Shown here: positions 16,357 to 26,299 of the stretch, in pieces
Numbering within the stretch: position 1 is the stretch's first letter
How the letters are laid out: the number at the start of each line of letters is the position of its first letter
From: Promicromonospora sp. AC04
Lineage (GTDB): Bacteria; Actinomycetota; Actinomycetes; Actinomycetales; Cellulomonadaceae
Reading direction: 5' to 3'
Length of the DNA: 64,000 nucleotides
NCBI RefSeq assembly: GCF_003058225.1
Contig: NZ_QBUG01000004.1
Span: forward strand, 186,001 to 250,000
Made by a program: the position numbers and the translations under genes
Notes under the pieces: model-generated
Seen by the model: the letters and a program-made list of their open reading frames with translations, nothing else
Told to the model about the DNA's origin: nothing
Database searches by the model: none

Positions 16357-17607
16357 TCAGACCCAGGCCGCCGGGTCCGCGAGCACGGCCTGCAGCACCT
16401 GGCGCGCCCCGCCCGTGAGCGCCGCGTGCGGACCGGCCTGAGCCGCCCTGACCTCCAGGTCGACGAACGGCGCCGCGAGCACGCGGTCGGCGAGCACGGC
16501 CTCGACGTCGGCCCGGAGCCACGGCAGCAGCTCCGTGTACGCGCCGCCCAGCACGATGGTGGCGACGTCGAACAGGTTCACGAAGTCCGCGAGGGCCGAG
16601 CCGAGGGCGCGGCCGGCGGGCAGTGCGGCCCGGTCGCCGGCTGTCGGTGCGGCCCGGTCGCCGGCCCGCAGAGCGGCGTCGCCGTCGGCCAGCTGGGTGA
16701 CGAGCGAAGCCAGCGGGGCGTCCGGCGGCAGGCCCGCCGCGCGCATCATCGCCACCTTGCCCGCGTACTGCTCCAGGCAGCCGAACGCGCCGCACGAGCA
16801 GCGCGGCCCGGCCGGGTCGACCACCACGTGCCCGATCTCGCCGTTCCACCCCCGCTCCCCCAGGAAGAGCTCACGGTCGACGACTATCGCCGCGCCGATG
16901 CCGACGTCGCCCGACACGAAGATGAAGGAGTCCGGTGCGGCGACGTCGGAGCCGCCGGCGAGCTCCGCGAGCGCCGCGAGCTTGGCCTCGTTGGCGATGC
17001 GTACCTCGGTCTCGCCGAGCCCCAGCAGCGGGACCGGCTCCAGCGACGACCAGCCGAGGTTGGGCGCCACCTCGAGGAGCCCGGTGCGCGGGTCGACCAG
17101 GCCGGGCAGGGCCAGCCGCGCGCCGGCGACAGTCATGCCGGCCGCCGCGACGCCGTCGGACATCTCGCGTGCGAGGTCGCCGAGCCGGCGGAGCACCGCC
17201 GTCGGGTCGCTGTCGTGGAAGGCGCCGGGGACCACGCGTTCCGCCACGACGTCGCCGGTGAGGTCGAGCACGCGGGCGCCCAGGTAGTCGACGTTCACCT
17301 CGAGCCCGAGGCCCACGACGGATCGCGGCGCGGGGACCAGCGGGACGGCGGGCCGGCCCGCTCGCCCGCCGTTCACGGCGGGCAGCTCGCGCACGAGCCG
17401 GGCGGCGACCAGCTGGTCCACCAGCGTCGACACCGTCGCCCGGGCCAGGCCTGTCGCGGCGGCCAGACCGGCGCGGGAGAGTGGTTCCGGCACCTCGAAC
17501 ACCGCGCGGGCGATCAGCTCCAGGTTGCGCTCGCGCAGGGTGTGCTGACGGGCCGCGGCGGGGCCCGTCCGCGTGGTGGTCTCGCGTGCGGTCCCGGCGG
17601 TGGTCAC
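16357..17607 (-). CDS. xylR: ROK-family repressor of xylose genes (XylR)
   Basis: A 416-residue regulator. An N-terminal winged HTH (about 25-80, SRAGLAAATGLARATVSTLVDQL) is followed by the ROK sugar-binding domain with the zinc motif CSCGAFGCLEQ. It is divergent from xylA-xylB, the standard position for XylR. A 24-bp tandem duplication (16623-16670) gives a repeated AGDRAA segment and is probably neutral. GTG at 17607 follows TAGAGT (17619-17614) by 6 nt, so the mRNA is probably leaderless. Xylose or a derivative is the presumed inducer. Confidence 0.85.
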   Translation of the reverse strand: MTTAGTARETTTRTGPAAARQHTLRERNLELIARAVFEVPEPLSRAGLAAATGLARATVSTLVDQLVAARLVRELPAVNGGRAGRPAVPLVPAPRSVVGLGLEVNVDYLGARVLDLTGDVVAERVVPGAFHDSDPTAVLRRLGDLAREMSDGVAAAGMTVAGARLALPGLVDPRTGLLEVAPNLGWSSLEPVPLLGLGETEVRIANEAKLAALAELAGGSDVAAPDSFIFVSGDVGIGAAIVVDRELFLGERGWNGEIGHVVVDPAGPRCSCGAFGCLEQYAGKVAMMRAAGLPPDAPLASLVTQLADGDAALRAGDRAAPTAGDRAALPAGRALGSALADFVNLFDVATIVLGGAYTELLPWLRADVEAVLADRVLAAPFVDLEVRAAQAGPHAALTGGARQVLQAVLADPAAWV

Positions 17608-17613
17608 GCCTTG

Positions 17614-17619
17614 ACTCTA
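17614..17619 (-). promoter_or_regulatory. -10 box of xylR (leaderless)
   Basis: TAGAGT ends 6 nt before the GTG start of xylR. TGAACT lies 17 nt further upstream as a weak -35. Confidence 0.5.
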
Positions 17620-17633
17620 GCCGAGGCCCGCGT

Positions 17634-17668
17634 AATAGTTCATCCGTACAACAAATGCGGCGCCGCAT
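17634..17668. promoter_or_regulatory. Candidate XylR operator region before xylA
   Basis: An imperfect dyad with AGTT at 17637-17640 and AACA at 17650-17653 is followed by a perfect 14-bp palindrome ATGCGGCGCCGCAT (17655-17668). Both lie in the xylR-xylA gap, where a ROK repressor would act. No exact consensus match is claimed. Confidence 0.35.
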
Positions 17669-17697
17669 GGCGGGGCCGCCCTCGATGAGGAGACCCC

Positions 17698-18852
17698 GTG
17701 AGCGACATCAAGTACTCGTTCGGCCTGTGGACCGTCGGCTGGCCCGCCGCCGACCCCTTCGGTACGGCGACCCGCCCCGAGCTGGACCCGGCCGAGTCGG
17801 TCCGCAAGCTCGCCGATCTCGGTGCCTGGGGCTTCACGTTCCACGACAACGACGTCTACCCCTTCGGCTCGGACGACGCCGAGCGCCAGAAGCACATCGA
17901 CTCCGTCAAGAAGGCCTCCGCCGAGACCGGCCTGGTCTGCGAGATGGTCACCACCAACACGTTCACGCACCCCGTCTTCAAGGACGGCGCGTTCACGTCC
18001 AACAACCGCGACGTGCGCCGCTTCGGCCTGCGCAAGGTGCTGCGCAACGTCGACCTGGCCGCCGACATGGGCGCGTCCACGTTCGTCATGTGGGGTGGCC
18101 GCGAGGGCACCGAGTACGACAACTCGAAGGACCTCAACGCCGCGCACGCGCGCTACGCCGAGGGCATCGACACCGTCGCCTCGTACATCAAGGAGAAGGG
18201 CTACGGGCTCAAGATCGCCCTGGAGCCCAAGCCCAACGAGCCGCGCGGCGACATCTTCCTGCCGACGATCGGTCACGCCATCGCGCTGATCGACTCGCTC
18301 GACAACGCCGACATCGTGGGCCTCAACCCCGAGGTGGGCCACGAGCAGATGGCCGGCCTGAACTACACGCACGGCATCGCCCTGGCGCTGCACGTGGGCA
18401 AGCTGTTCCACATCGACCTCAACGGTCAGCACGGCCCCAAGTACGACCAGGACCTCGTGTTCGGCCACGGTGACCTGCTCTCCGCGTTCTTCACGGTGGA
18501 CCTGCTCGAGAACGGCTTCCCGAACGGCGGCCCCCGCTACGAGGGCCCGCGCCACTTCGACTACAAGCCCTCGCGCACCGAGTACCTCGACGGCGTGTGG
18601 GAGTCGGCCGCGGCCAACATGAAGACGTACGACCTGCTCGCCGCCAAGGCGAAGCAGTACCGCGAGGACCCCGAGGTCCAGGCCGCCTTCGAGCACGCCG
18701 GGATCTTCGAGCTGGGCCAGTCGACGCTGGCCGAGGGAGAGTCGTTCGACTCCTTCCTCGCCGAGGCCGACCCCGACGTCGACGCCCTCGCCGAGCGGGA
18801 CTACGGCCTGGTCCGCCTCCACCAGCTGGCCCTGAACCACCTGATCGGCTGA
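17698..18852 (+). CDS. xylA: Xylose isomerase
   Basis: A 384-residue class I (actinobacterial length) enzyme converting D-xylose to D-xylulose. Active-site His49 and Asp52 are in [11 protein letters not shown]. Metal ligands/catalytic residues Glu176 and Lys178 are in [12 protein letters not shown], and Glu212 and His215 in NPEVGHE, with further acidic ligands in the [16 protein letters not shown] region. GTG start with GAGGAG 5 nt upstream. It is the first gene of the xyl operon, divergent from xylR. Confidence 0.97.
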   Translation: MSDIKYSFGLWTVGWPAADPFGTATRPELDPAESVRKLADLGAWGFTFHDNDVYPFGSDDAERQKHIDSVKKASAETGLVCEMVTTNTFTHPVFKDGAFTSNNRDVRRFGLRKVLRNVDLAADMGASTFVMWGGREGTEYDNSKDLNAAHARYAEGIDTVASYIKEKGYGLKIALEPKPNEPRGDIFLPTIGHAIALIDSLDNADIVGLNPEVGHEQMAGLNYTHGIALALHVGKLFHIDLNGQHGPKYDQDLVFGHGDLLSAFFTVDLLENGFPNGGPRYEGPRHFDYKPSRTEYLDGVWESAAANMKTYDLLAAKAKQYREDPEVQAAFEHAGIFELGQSTLAEGESFDSFLAEADPDVDALAERDYGLVRLHQLALNHLIG

Positions 18853-18875
18853 CCTACCAGGTCACGTCCTGCGCC

Positions 18876-18941
18876 CTCTTCGAGGCCCGGGTTTCTTCGC
18901 TTTGGGCCACCTCAGAGCGAAGAAACCCGGGCCTCGAAGAG
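18876..18941. terminator. Long perfect inverted repeat between xylA and xylB
   Basis: 26-bp arms (18876-18901 and 18916-18941) with a 14-nt spacer, 23 bp after the xylA stop. There is no U-tract. It probably reduces read-through into xylB or protects the xylA 3' end; full termination would require a separate xylB promoter. Confidence 0.55.
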
Positions 18942-19016
18942 GAGCGCTCGGCCAAGAGACCGACGCGGTAGCGTGTCAGTCGCCTTCCCCCTCACGAACC
19001 ACCCCCTGGAGCACCG

Positions 19017-20495
19017 ATGCCCCTCGTCGCCGGTGTGGACACGTCCACGCAGTCCTGCAAGATCGTCGTGCGCGACGCCGAGACCGGAGCGCTGGTCCGG
19101 ACCGGTTCCGCCAAGCACCCGGACGGCACGGAGGTGGACCCGCGGCACTGGTGGGACGCCTTCCAGGAGGCGGCCGCCGCTGCGGGCGGCCTGGCCGACG
19201 TCGCGGCCCTGTCCGTGGGCGGTCAGCAGCACGGCATGGTCACGCTCGACGCCGACGGCAACGTCGTCCGGCCGGCGCTGCTGTGGAACGACAACCGCTC
19301 CGCGCCGTCGGCCGAGGCCCTGATCACCGAGCTGGGCGACGGCGACCGCGCGGCGGGCGCCCAGGCCTGGGCCGACGCCGTCGGCTCGGTGCTCGTCGCC
19401 TCCCTCACCGTCACCAAGCTGCGCTGGCTGCACGACAACGAGCCGGAGAACGCGGCGCGCGTCGCCGCCGTCGCGCTCCCCCACGACTGGCTGTCCTGGC
19501 GCATCGCGGGCTACGGTCCCGCGGGCGACCCGACGGCGCCCCTGGGCCCGCAGCTCGACAAGCTGTTCACGGACCGCTCGGACGCCTCGGGCACCGGGTA
19601 CTACGACGCCGCCGTCGGCGAGTACCGCGCCGACCTGCTGGAACGTGCGCTGGGCCGCACCGACGTGGTGCTGCCGCGCGTGGTCGGCGCGGCCGAGGCC
19701 GGCGCCGTGGCGCACCCGTCCGTCGCGGGCTCCGACGTCGACGGCGGCGCCCTGATCGGGCCCGGCGCGGGCGACAACGCCGGCGCGTCCCTCGGGCTCG
19801 GCATGACGCCGGGCGACATCGCCATCTCGATCGGCACGTCGGGCGTCGTCTCCGCCGTCGCCCCCAAGCGCACCGCCGACGGTTCCGGCGCCATCAACGG
19901 CTTCGCCGACGCGACCGGCAACGCGCTCATGCTCGCCGTCACGCTCAATGCGGCGCGCGTCGTGGATGCCGCACGCGAGGTGCTGGACGTCGACTTCGAC
20001 GAGCTGGCCGAGCTGGCGCTGCAGGCCCCGCCCGGCTCCGACGGCCTCGTGCTCGTGCCGTACCTGGAGGGCGAGCGCACGCCCAACCGGCCCGACGCCA
20101 CCGGCACCCTGCACGGCATCCGCCTGGCGACGTCGACCCGCCCCCACCTGGCCCGCGCCTACATCGAGGGCATGCTGTGCGGGCTCGCGGACGGCCTCGA
20201 CGCGCTGCGCGCGCAGGGCGTCTCGGTGGAGCGCGTGATGCTGATCGGCGGAGCGGCGCAGTCGCCGGCCGTGCAGCAGATCGCCCCGCAGGTCTTCGGG
20301 CTGCCGATCGGTATCCCCGAGCCCGGCGAGTACGTGGCCGACGGCGCCGCGCGCCAGGCCGCGTGGGTGCTGGCGGCCGCGGGCGACCCGAATGCCGTGG
20401 CTCCGGCGTGGTCCACCACGATCGCCACGACGCTCGACGCCGATCCGAAGCCGGTGATCCGCGAGCAGTACGCCGCCGTGCGCGACCTGGCCTGA
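19017..20495 (+). CDS. xylB: Xylulokinase
   Basis: A 492-residue FGGY-family kinase that phosphorylates D-xylulose at O5. The N-terminal phosphate-binding strand [10 protein letters not shown], the substrate segment [16 protein letters not shown] and the ATP-site glycines ([15 protein letters not shown]) are present. It follows xylA by 164 bp, with the long hairpin between them. The serine hydrolase starts 5 bp after its stop. It feeds the pentose phosphate pathway. Confidence 0.96.
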   Translation: MPLVAGVDTSTQSCKIVVRDAETGALVRTGSAKHPDGTEVDPRHWWDAFQEAAAAAGGLADVAALSVGGQQHGMVTLDADGNVVRPALLWNDNRSAPSAEALITELGDGDRAAGAQAWADAVGSVLVASLTVTKLRWLHDNEPENAARVAAVALPHDWLSWRIAGYGPAGDPTAPLGPQLDKLFTDRSDASGTGYYDAAVGEYRADLLERALGRTDVVLPRVVGAAEAGAVAHPSVAGSDVDGGALIGPGAGDNAGASLGLGMTPGDIAISIGTSGVVSAVAPKRTADGSGAINGFADATGNALMLAVTLNAARVVDAAREVLDVDFDELAELALQAPPGSDGLVLVPYLEGERTPNRPDATGTLHGIRLATSTRPHLARAYIEGMLCGLADGLDALRAQGVSVERVMLIGGAAQSPAVQQIAPQVFGLPIGIPEPGEYVADGAARQAAWVLAAAGDPNAVAPAWSTTIATTLDADPKPVIREQYAAVRDLA

Positions 20496-20499
20496 GCCT

Positions 20500-21915
20500 G
20501 TGCCCGCCCATCTCGACAGCACGTCCGTGGAAGGCCTGATCGGCGCGCTCGCCCGGCGGTCGGCCGCGCTCGACATCGCCCTGCACACCGTCCAGGTGAG
20601 CGTCCGCGGCGAGACTGTGGCGCACGCCGTCAGCGAACGGACGGGCCTGGACACGCCCCAACGGATGTACTCGGTGTCCAAGACGGTCACGGGCCTGGCC
20701 ATCGGGCTGCTGGCGGACGAGGGTCTGCTGAGCCTCGACGACCCCATCACGAAGCACTTCCCCGAGATGGGCCCGGTGCATCCGTGGCTCGCGGCGACGA
20801 CGATCCGGCACATGCTCGCCATGCGCGGCCCGCACCGGTCCACCACGTACAAGCGCACGGACGACGGCTGGCTGGAGTCCTACTTCCGGGTGCCGCCGAC
20901 GCACCCGCCCGGCACGGTCTTCACCTACGACACCAGCGCCTCGTACACGCTTGCCGCGCTCGTCGAACGGCTCTCCGCCACGTCTCTCCCGGACTACCTG
21001 CGGCCGCGCCTGTTCGACCCAGTGGGCATCAGCCCCGACCTGCGGTTCCTCACCGGGCCGGAGGGCATCGCCCACGGCGGCTCGGGGCTGATCTGCACCC
21101 CGCGCGACCTGCTGCGCCTGGCGCGCCTCCTGCTCGACGGCGGCGTGCGCGACGGCGTCCGACTCCTACCCGCCGACTACCTCCGCGCCGCCACGGCCCC
21201 GCAGGCGGACACCGCCCTGCAGAACTCCGCCGCCGCGCTGCGCGGCGGCTACGGCTACCAGCTCTGGCTCCCGCGTCCGGGATGGTGGCTGATGTTCGGG
21301 CTCGGCGGCCAGCTCGTCTACGGCAGCCCTGAACGCGGGCTCGCGGTGGTGGTCACCGCGGACTTCCAGGCCTGCCCGAGCGGCGACCGGTTCATCGACG
21401 ACGTGCTCGACCTGCTGATCGATCCGCTGGTCGAAGAGCTCGACGCCGACCGCGCCCTGAGCGGTGCGCACGACACCGCCGTCGAGCTGCCCTGGCCCGC
21501 ACCTCGTCACGTCGCCGCACACGCACGGCCCGTCGCCGAGCGGTACGCGAACGTCGTCGACGGCCCGGGCCCCGCCGAGCTCGTGCTCTCGCTGGACGAC
21601 GGCGGCGGCCGGCTGACCAGCGCCGACGGCCTGGTCGGTGCCGACGGCCGGACCGCAACCGGCTGGGACGTCGAGCTGCGGTTCGACCGCCCGGTCCGGA
21701 CCGTCGTCGACGACCAACCGGCCGTCGTCACCGCCGGTTGGACCAGCCCCGACACCTTGGACGTGCGCTGCTCACTGCTCGGCGACAACCTGACGACCTG
21801 GCGCACCCGCCTCGCCTGGGCACAGGACGGCACCCTGACCGTGCAGTCCCAGGTGTTCGGCGAAACCGCCGACCACGGCTGGAACTTCCACGCGACCTAC
21901 CGGGCTGACGCCTGA
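20500..21915 (+). CDS. Serine hydrolase of the beta-lactamase/class C family
   Basis: A 471-residue PF00144 protein. The nucleophile motif is SxxK (YSVSKTVTG) and a Tyr motif YDTSASY stands where YxN is usual. A GGQ segment (FGLGGQLVYG) stands for the third box. No signal peptide is visible, so it is probably cytoplasmic. A C-terminal lipocalin-like extension (about 345-470) follows the catalytic domain. The start GTG lies 4 bp after xylB, implying cotranscription. An esterase acting on acylated xylose or xylo-oligosaccharides is an inference from position only. Confidence 0.75.
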   Translation: MPAHLDSTSVEGLIGALARRSAALDIALHTVQVSVRGETVAHAVSERTGLDTPQRMYSVSKTVTGLAIGLLADEGLLSLDDPITKHFPEMGPVHPWLAATTIRHMLAMRGPHRSTTYKRTDDGWLESYFRVPPTHPPGTVFTYDTSASYTLAALVERLSATSLPDYLRPRLFDPVGISPDLRFLTGPEGIAHGGSGLICTPRDLLRLARLLLDGGVRDGVRLLPADYLRAATAPQADTALQNSAAALRGGYGYQLWLPRPGWWLMFGLGGQLVYGSPERGLAVVVTADFQACPSGDRFIDDVLDLLIDPLVEELDADRALSGAHDTAVELPWPAPRHVAAHARPVAERYANVVDGPGPAELVLSLDDGGGRLTSADGLVGADGRTATGWDVELRFDRPVRTVVDDQPAVVTAGWTSPDTLDVRCSLLGDNLTTWRTRLAWAQDGTLTVQSQVFGETADHGWNFHATYRADA

Positions 21916-21950
21916 AGGCACCTCCGAACTGAGTCGCGTTCAACAGGCTC

Positions 21951-21987
21951 CGGCAGAGCCATAACCCTCGTGGTTATGGCTCTGCCG
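21951..21987. terminator. Perfect inverted repeat between convergent operons
   Basis: 16-bp arms (21951-21966 and 21972-21987) with a 5-nt spacer, between the xyl operon and the pectin-type operon. There is no T-run. A bidirectional terminator by position. Confidence 0.6.
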
Positions 21988-22015
21988 AACCTAGTGAATC
22001 GACGTCAGCACCGTG

Positions 22016-22951
22016 TCAGCCCTTGACCGACCCGATGAGCGCCCCCTTCACGAAGTACCGCTGGATGAACGGGTAGACGATCAGCATCGGCAGCGTCGCC
22101 ACGACGATCACCGCCATCTTCACCGACTGCGCCGGGGGCACGACGTCCACCACGGACGCGTCCGCGTTCATCCCGCTCGCGACGATGACGATCTGGCGCA
22201 GCAGCACCTGGATCGGCCACTTCTCGGCGTCGTTGATGTACAGGATCGCGTTCTGGTAGGTGTTCCAGTAGCCGACGGCGTAGAACAGGCCGATGGTCGC
22301 GATCGAGGCGATCGACAGCGGCAGCACGATCCGTAGGAACACGCCGAGGTCGGAGCAGCCGTCGATGCGGGCCGCCTCCTCGAGGCTGTCGGGGATCGCC
22401 TGGAAGAAGCTGCGCATGATCACGAAGTTGAACGCGTTGATCGCGACGGGCAGGATCAGCGCCCACAGCGAGTCGATGAGGCCCAGGTTCTGGACCACGA
22501 TGAACGTCGGGATCATGCCGCCGCTGAACAGCATCGTGAAGACGACGAGGAAGTTGATCACCCGGCGCCCGCGCAGGTAGCGCTTCGACAGCGCGTACGC
22601 CATGAACGAGGTGAGCAGCAGGCTCACGAAGGTCCCCACGACCGTGACGAACACGGAGACACCGAGCGCCCGGAAGATCGTCGACGTCGACAGGATGTAG
22701 CGGTACGCGTCGAGCGTGAACGTCTCCGGGATGACGACGAACGAGCGCGTCGCCAGCTCGCCCGGCGTCGCGAACGAGCTGCCCAGCACGTTGAGGAAGG
22801 GCAGCACGCAGATCAGCGCGAACCCGCCGAGGACAACGACGTTGACGACCCGGAAGACCCGCATCGCCGTCGTGGGTCGCCGGAAGCCGCTCGTGCGGTT
22901 CGCCGGCCGGTCCAGGCGCACCCGGGGCGCGGCGTCGTCGGTCGTGCTCAT
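22016..22951 (-). CDS. Sugar ABC transporter permease, LplC/CUT1 type
   Basis: A 311-residue permease with six predicted helices. The ATPase-coupling EAA loop EEAARIDGCSDLGVFLRIVLPLS is intact. Together with the LplB-type permease and the binding protein upstream it makes a CUT1 importer of the LplABC/YtcQ class, used for complex or uronic-acid-containing oligosaccharides. No ATPase is encoded here, as usual for this class, which borrows a shared MsiK-like ATPase. Its ATG overlaps the upstream gene's stop (ATGA). Confidence 0.88.
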   Translation of the reverse strand: MSTTDDAAPRVRLDRPANRTSGFRRPTTAMRVFRVVNVVVLGGFALICVLPFLNVLGSSFATPGELATRSFVVIPETFTLDAYRYILSTSTIFRALGVSVFVTVVGTFVSLLLTSFMAYALSKRYLRGRRVINFLVVFTMLFSGGMIPTFIVVQNLGLIDSLWALILPVAINAFNFVIMRSFFQAIPDSLEEAARIDGCSDLGVFLRIVLPLSIASIATIGLFYAVGYWNTYQNAILYINDAEKWPIQVLLRQIVIVASGMNADASVVDVVPPAQSVKMAVIVVATLPMLIVYPFIQRYFVKGALIGSVKG

Positions 22952-23448
22952 CTCGTGCTCCCAACGTCAGGCGGCAGATCCGGCCGGCGCAGCGCGAACA
23001 TCCCCGCGCTGACGAAGAACAGGAAGGCGACCGGGTAGAGAACCAGCTGGCTGCCCACCAGGCAGACCAGGCCGGTGACGGCAAAGAACGCACCCGCCGT
23101 GCTGCGCCCGGGCCGACGCCGGGCAACGAAGATCCCGGTGATCCCGAGGAGCAGCACCGCCATGAGGGTGAGGCCGAACCAGGCGGCCAGCGTGCGGGCG
23201 GCCTCGTACGGATCGCCCGCGGCGGCGCCTGCCGTCAGGTCCAGGCCGATCCGCTGCATCTCGGGGTACAGGGTGGTGGAGAACCCGTCCTCGTCGAGCC
23301 GGTTCATCACGAGCGCGAACGATCCGAGGAACAGGGTGGACAGGACCATGCCGGTCCCGGCCACCCAGACCTCGGCGGTACGCCGCACGAGCGGCACCCC
23401 CGGGACGGGCGCGGCGGGGATCCGGTCAGTCGCGGCCGCGGACACCAT
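22948..23448 (-). CDS. Small membrane protein of unknown function in the pectin-type operon
   Basis: A 166-residue protein with three or four hydrophobic segments (about 28-48, 88-108 and 115-150). I do not recognise a family. The ATG at 23448 has a strong GGAGGAGG upstream. The gene begins 23 bp inside the end of the GH28 gene and its stop overlaps the LplC start by 4 bp. This tight packing implies a role in the transport or regulation of this locus. Confidence 0.65.
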   Translation of the reverse strand: MVSAAATDRIPAAPVPGVPLVRRTAEVWVAGTGMVLSTLFLGSFALVMNRLDEDGFSTTLYPEMQRIGLDLTAGAAAGDPYEAARTLAAWFGLTLMAVLLLGITGIFVARRRPGRSTAGAFFAVTGLVCLVGSQLVLYPVAFLFFVSAGMFALRRPDLPPDVGSTR

Positions 23449-24730
23449 CGACGGTCACCTCCTCCCGGCGCAGCGTCGGGCTGTTGTCGACGTGGAACGC
23501 CGGGCCGTCGCACCCGTCGACCCGGACCCGGGTGATGTCGGAGTCCGCGACGTAGCCGAGGTAGAACCCCTGCCGCGCCATGAGGTCCACCCCGTCCGCC
23601 ATGGCCGGCCGTCCCGGGATGGCGTCGTCGGCGAAGGAGACCGTCACGTCGTCGAGGGTGAGCTCCGCCAGGGGCTGCTCGGGCAGCCCGTAGAGGTGCC
23701 CGGCGGCGGCGTGCACCCCGCGGGCCGTGATGTGCGCAAGGTGGATGCGGCGAAAGACCGGCGTGGAATCGTCGACCGGGTACGGGCGCCGGTCGGAGAC
23801 GTGCGGCGCCTTCCCGTCCGGGCCGCAGAAGTAGTACGGATTGATGACGATCGGGCACATCACGTCGCTCATCACGAGGTTCGTCACCCGGATGTCCTCG
23901 ACGACGCCGCCCCGGCCCCGGCGGGACTTGATGCGGATGCCGCGGTCGGTGCCCTGGAAGACGCAGCCCGTGATGACGACGTTGCGCACCCCGCCGCTCA
24001 TCTCGCTGCCGATGACCACGCCACCGTGCCCGTGCACCATCGTGCAGCCCGTGATCGTGACGTTCTCGCACGGGACACGCTCCGGCGAGCGCTCGGTACC
24101 CGCCTTGATGGTGATGCAGTCGTCGCCGACGTCGATGTGGCAGTCGCTGATCCGGACGTTCCGGCACGACTCCGGGTTGATGCCGTCGGTGTTCGGCGAG
24201 TCCGGCGGGTTGGTGATCCGCACACCCGTGACGCTGACGTCCTGGCAGAGCAGCGGGTGCACCGTCCAGGACGGTGAGTCGCGCAGCGAGACGTCGCGGA
24301 TCGTCACCCGCTCGCACTCGTGCAGCCCGATCAGGGTCGGTCGTGGGTAGGCCAGGGACTCCCGGTCGTGGCGGAACGCGTCCCACCAGCGCTGCCCCTG
24401 GCCGTCGATCGTGCCGAGCCCGGTGATCGCGACGTCGGTCTCCCCGTGCGCGTACACGCACGGCGAGTGCACAACGGTGGGCGCGCCCTCCCAGCGCGCC
24501 TCGACCGGCGGGTACAGGTCCGGGTCGGGGACGAACTCCAGCCTGGCCCCGGCCTCGAGGTGCAGCTCGACGTGGCTGCGCAGGCGCAGCCCGCCGGTGC
24601 GGTGCACGCCGGCCCGGACGACCACCCGGCCGCCGCCGGCCCGCGCGGCCGCGTCGATCTCGGCCTGGAGCGCGGCCGTCTCCAGCGGGTCGGCGGTCTT
24701 CGGGGTGCCAGGGCCGGCGTGCACCGTCAT
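23426..24730 (-). CDS. GH28 polygalacturonase-like glycoside hydrolase
   Basis: A 434-residue right-handed beta-helix enzyme with all GH28 signatures: NTDG (SPNTDGINPES), the catalytic Asp pair (VGDDCITIK), GHG (HGHGGVVIGSE) and RIK (RGIRIKS). It cleaves galacturonic-acid linkages in pectin or rhamnogalacturonan fragments. No signal peptide is present, so it likely acts inside the cell on imported oligomers. ATG at 24730 shares a base with the stop of the binding-protein gene (TGATG). Confidence 0.9.
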   Translation of the reverse strand: MTVHAGPGTPKTADPLETAALQAEIDAAARAGGGRVVVRAGVHRTGGLRLRSHVELHLEAGARLEFVPDPDLYPPVEARWEGAPTVVHSPCVYAHGETDVAITGLGTIDGQGQRWWDAFRHDRESLAYPRPTLIGLHECERVTIRDVSLRDSPSWTVHPLLCQDVSVTGVRITNPPDSPNTDGINPESCRNVRISDCHIDVGDDCITIKAGTERSPERVPCENVTITGCTMVHGHGGVVIGSEMSGGVRNVVITGCVFQGTDRGIRIKSRRGRGGVVEDIRVTNLVMSDVMCPIVINPYYFCGPDGKAPHVSDRRPYPVDDSTPVFRRIHLAHITARGVHAAAGHLYGLPEQPLAELTLDDVTVSFADDAIPGRPAMADGVDLMARQGFYLGYVADSDITRVRVDGCDGPAFHVDNSPTLRREEVTVDGVRGRD

Positions 24731-26235
24731 CAGCCGTTCACCTCGGCGTACGCGGCGGTGAACTCCTCGGAGATCTGGTCGAGGCCCTGCCCGCGCAGGC
24801 TCTCGATCGTCGCCTCGTAGTCGGACATCTCGGTGGCCCCGGTGATGTACTGGTTGTACGCGTCGTTGACCTGCTGCTCGATGGTCGACCACCGGCTGTC
24901 GTACGTCTCGGACGTGAGCGACTGGGCCGGGTTGGTGATGACGTACTCCTCGTTCTCCGCCATGAGCTCGTTGCCCTCGTCCACGTACGGGGACGTGCTC
25001 TTGTACGTGGTGACCGTCTCGGACGGACGCGAGGAGCTGTACGGCTGGACCTCCTGCTCCCACGCGGTCTGGTCGGTGACCGTCACCACGCCGTCGGCGT
25101 CGAGCTCGTAGTGCTCACCCTCGACCCCGTTGGTCATGAGGTCGAACGCCTCCTCGTCCATGAGCTTGTCGATGAAGCCGAGCACCTTCAGCAGCTCGTC
25201 CTCCGTCTTCACCTCGGACTTGGGGATCGCGAGCCAGCCGCCCATGCCGCCGCCCGTGTCCGTGAGGATGCGGCGCGGCACGTCCTGGTACGTGATGTCG
25301 TTGACCAGCGCCCACTTCATCGGCGTCTCGGGGTCGGCGCTCTCGGCGAGGGCCATGTAGTTCTTCGCCTCGAACAGGCCGGTGACGACGATCCCGCCCT
25401 TGCCCTGCGCGATGCCGTCCTGCTGGTTCTGCTTCTGGACGGTGACGAACTCCTGGTTCACTCCGCCGTCCTCGTACACGCCGCGGTACCACTCCATGGC
25501 TTCCTTGAAGGCGTCGGTGGTGAAGGCCGGCACCACCTGGCCGTCGTCGGTCACCTCGAACTGGCTGCCCGCGCCGAAGTACCCCGACAGGGAACGAAAG
25601 CCGACCTTGAAGCTCTCCTCGCGGTCGTAGAACCCCGTGGTGTCGTCCTTGCCGTTGCCGTCCGGGTCGTCGTGGGCGAACGCATCGGCGACCTGCGCGA
25701 GGTCCTCGATCGTGTGCGGCACCTCGAGGCCGAGGTTGTCCAGCCAGTCCTGCCGGACGACGACGCCGTAGCGGGCCTTGATCTTCTGGAACGGCACGCC
25801 GTACAGCTCGCCGTCGATCCGGGCGTTCTCGAGCGTCACCGGGTCGATCTGCGACAGGTTCGGGAAGTCAGCGAGATAGTCCTCGACGTCCCAGAACATG
25901 CCGGAGGTGAGCGCCGTCCGCACCGTGGTGCTGTCCCCCTGCGTGAGCGAGACGATGTCGGCGAGCTCGCCCGAGGCGAGCGCCGCGTTCATCTTCTCCT
26001 CCTTCGAGGCGTCGGGCACCCACTGCACCTCGAACTCGGTGCCCGTGTACTCCTCGAGCGCCGTCTCGATGACGCCGTCCTTCTCCGGCGTCGTCGGGGT
26101 GTGCAGCATCGCCATCCACGTCACCGGCCCATCGGAGCCGCCGTCCCCGTCACCCGACCCGCCGCCGCACGCGGCGAGCGTGAGTGCCAGCACAGTCGCC
26201 GACGCCACCGCTGTTCCGTTCCTTCTTGAGATCAT
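24730..26235 (-). CDS. Extracellular solute-binding lipoprotein, LplA/family 1
   Basis: A 501-residue binding protein with lipobox LAAC (about 20-23) and an acidic Gly/Asp/Ser linker. Family-1 sugar-binding features include GELADIVSLTQGD and TGGGMGGWLAIPKS. It serves the LplB/LplC permeases. AGGGACAGCTC precedes the ATG. The ligand is presumably a pectic oligosaccharide, since GH28, YesL and GH43 genes surround it. Confidence 0.88.
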   Translation of the reverse strand: MISRRNGTAVASATVLALTLAACGGGSGDGDGGSDGPVTWMAMLHTPTTPEKDGVIETALEEYTGTEFEVQWVPDASKEEKMNAALASGELADIVSLTQGDSTTVRTALTSGMFWDVEDYLADFPNLSQIDPVTLENARIDGELYGVPFQKIKARYGVVVRQDWLDNLGLEVPHTIEDLAQVADAFAHDDPDGNGKDDTTGFYDREESFKVGFRSLSGYFGAGSQFEVTDDGQVVPAFTTDAFKEAMEWYRGVYEDGGVNQEFVTVQKQNQQDGIAQGKGGIVVTGLFEAKNYMALAESADPETPMKWALVNDITYQDVPRRILTDTGGGMGGWLAIPKSEVKTEDELLKVLGFIDKLMDEEAFDLMTNGVEGEHYELDADGVVTVTDQTAWEQEVQPYSSSRPSETVTTYKSTSPYVDEGNELMAENEEYVITNPAQSLTSETYDSRWSTIEQQVNDAYNQYITGATEMSDYEATIESLRGQGLDQISEEFTAAYAEVNG

Positions 26236-26299
26236 GAGCTGTCCCTTCGGTGATGTGAGGTCGTCGCCCGGCCGCCACGTCGCGGCCGGGCGCGTAGAG

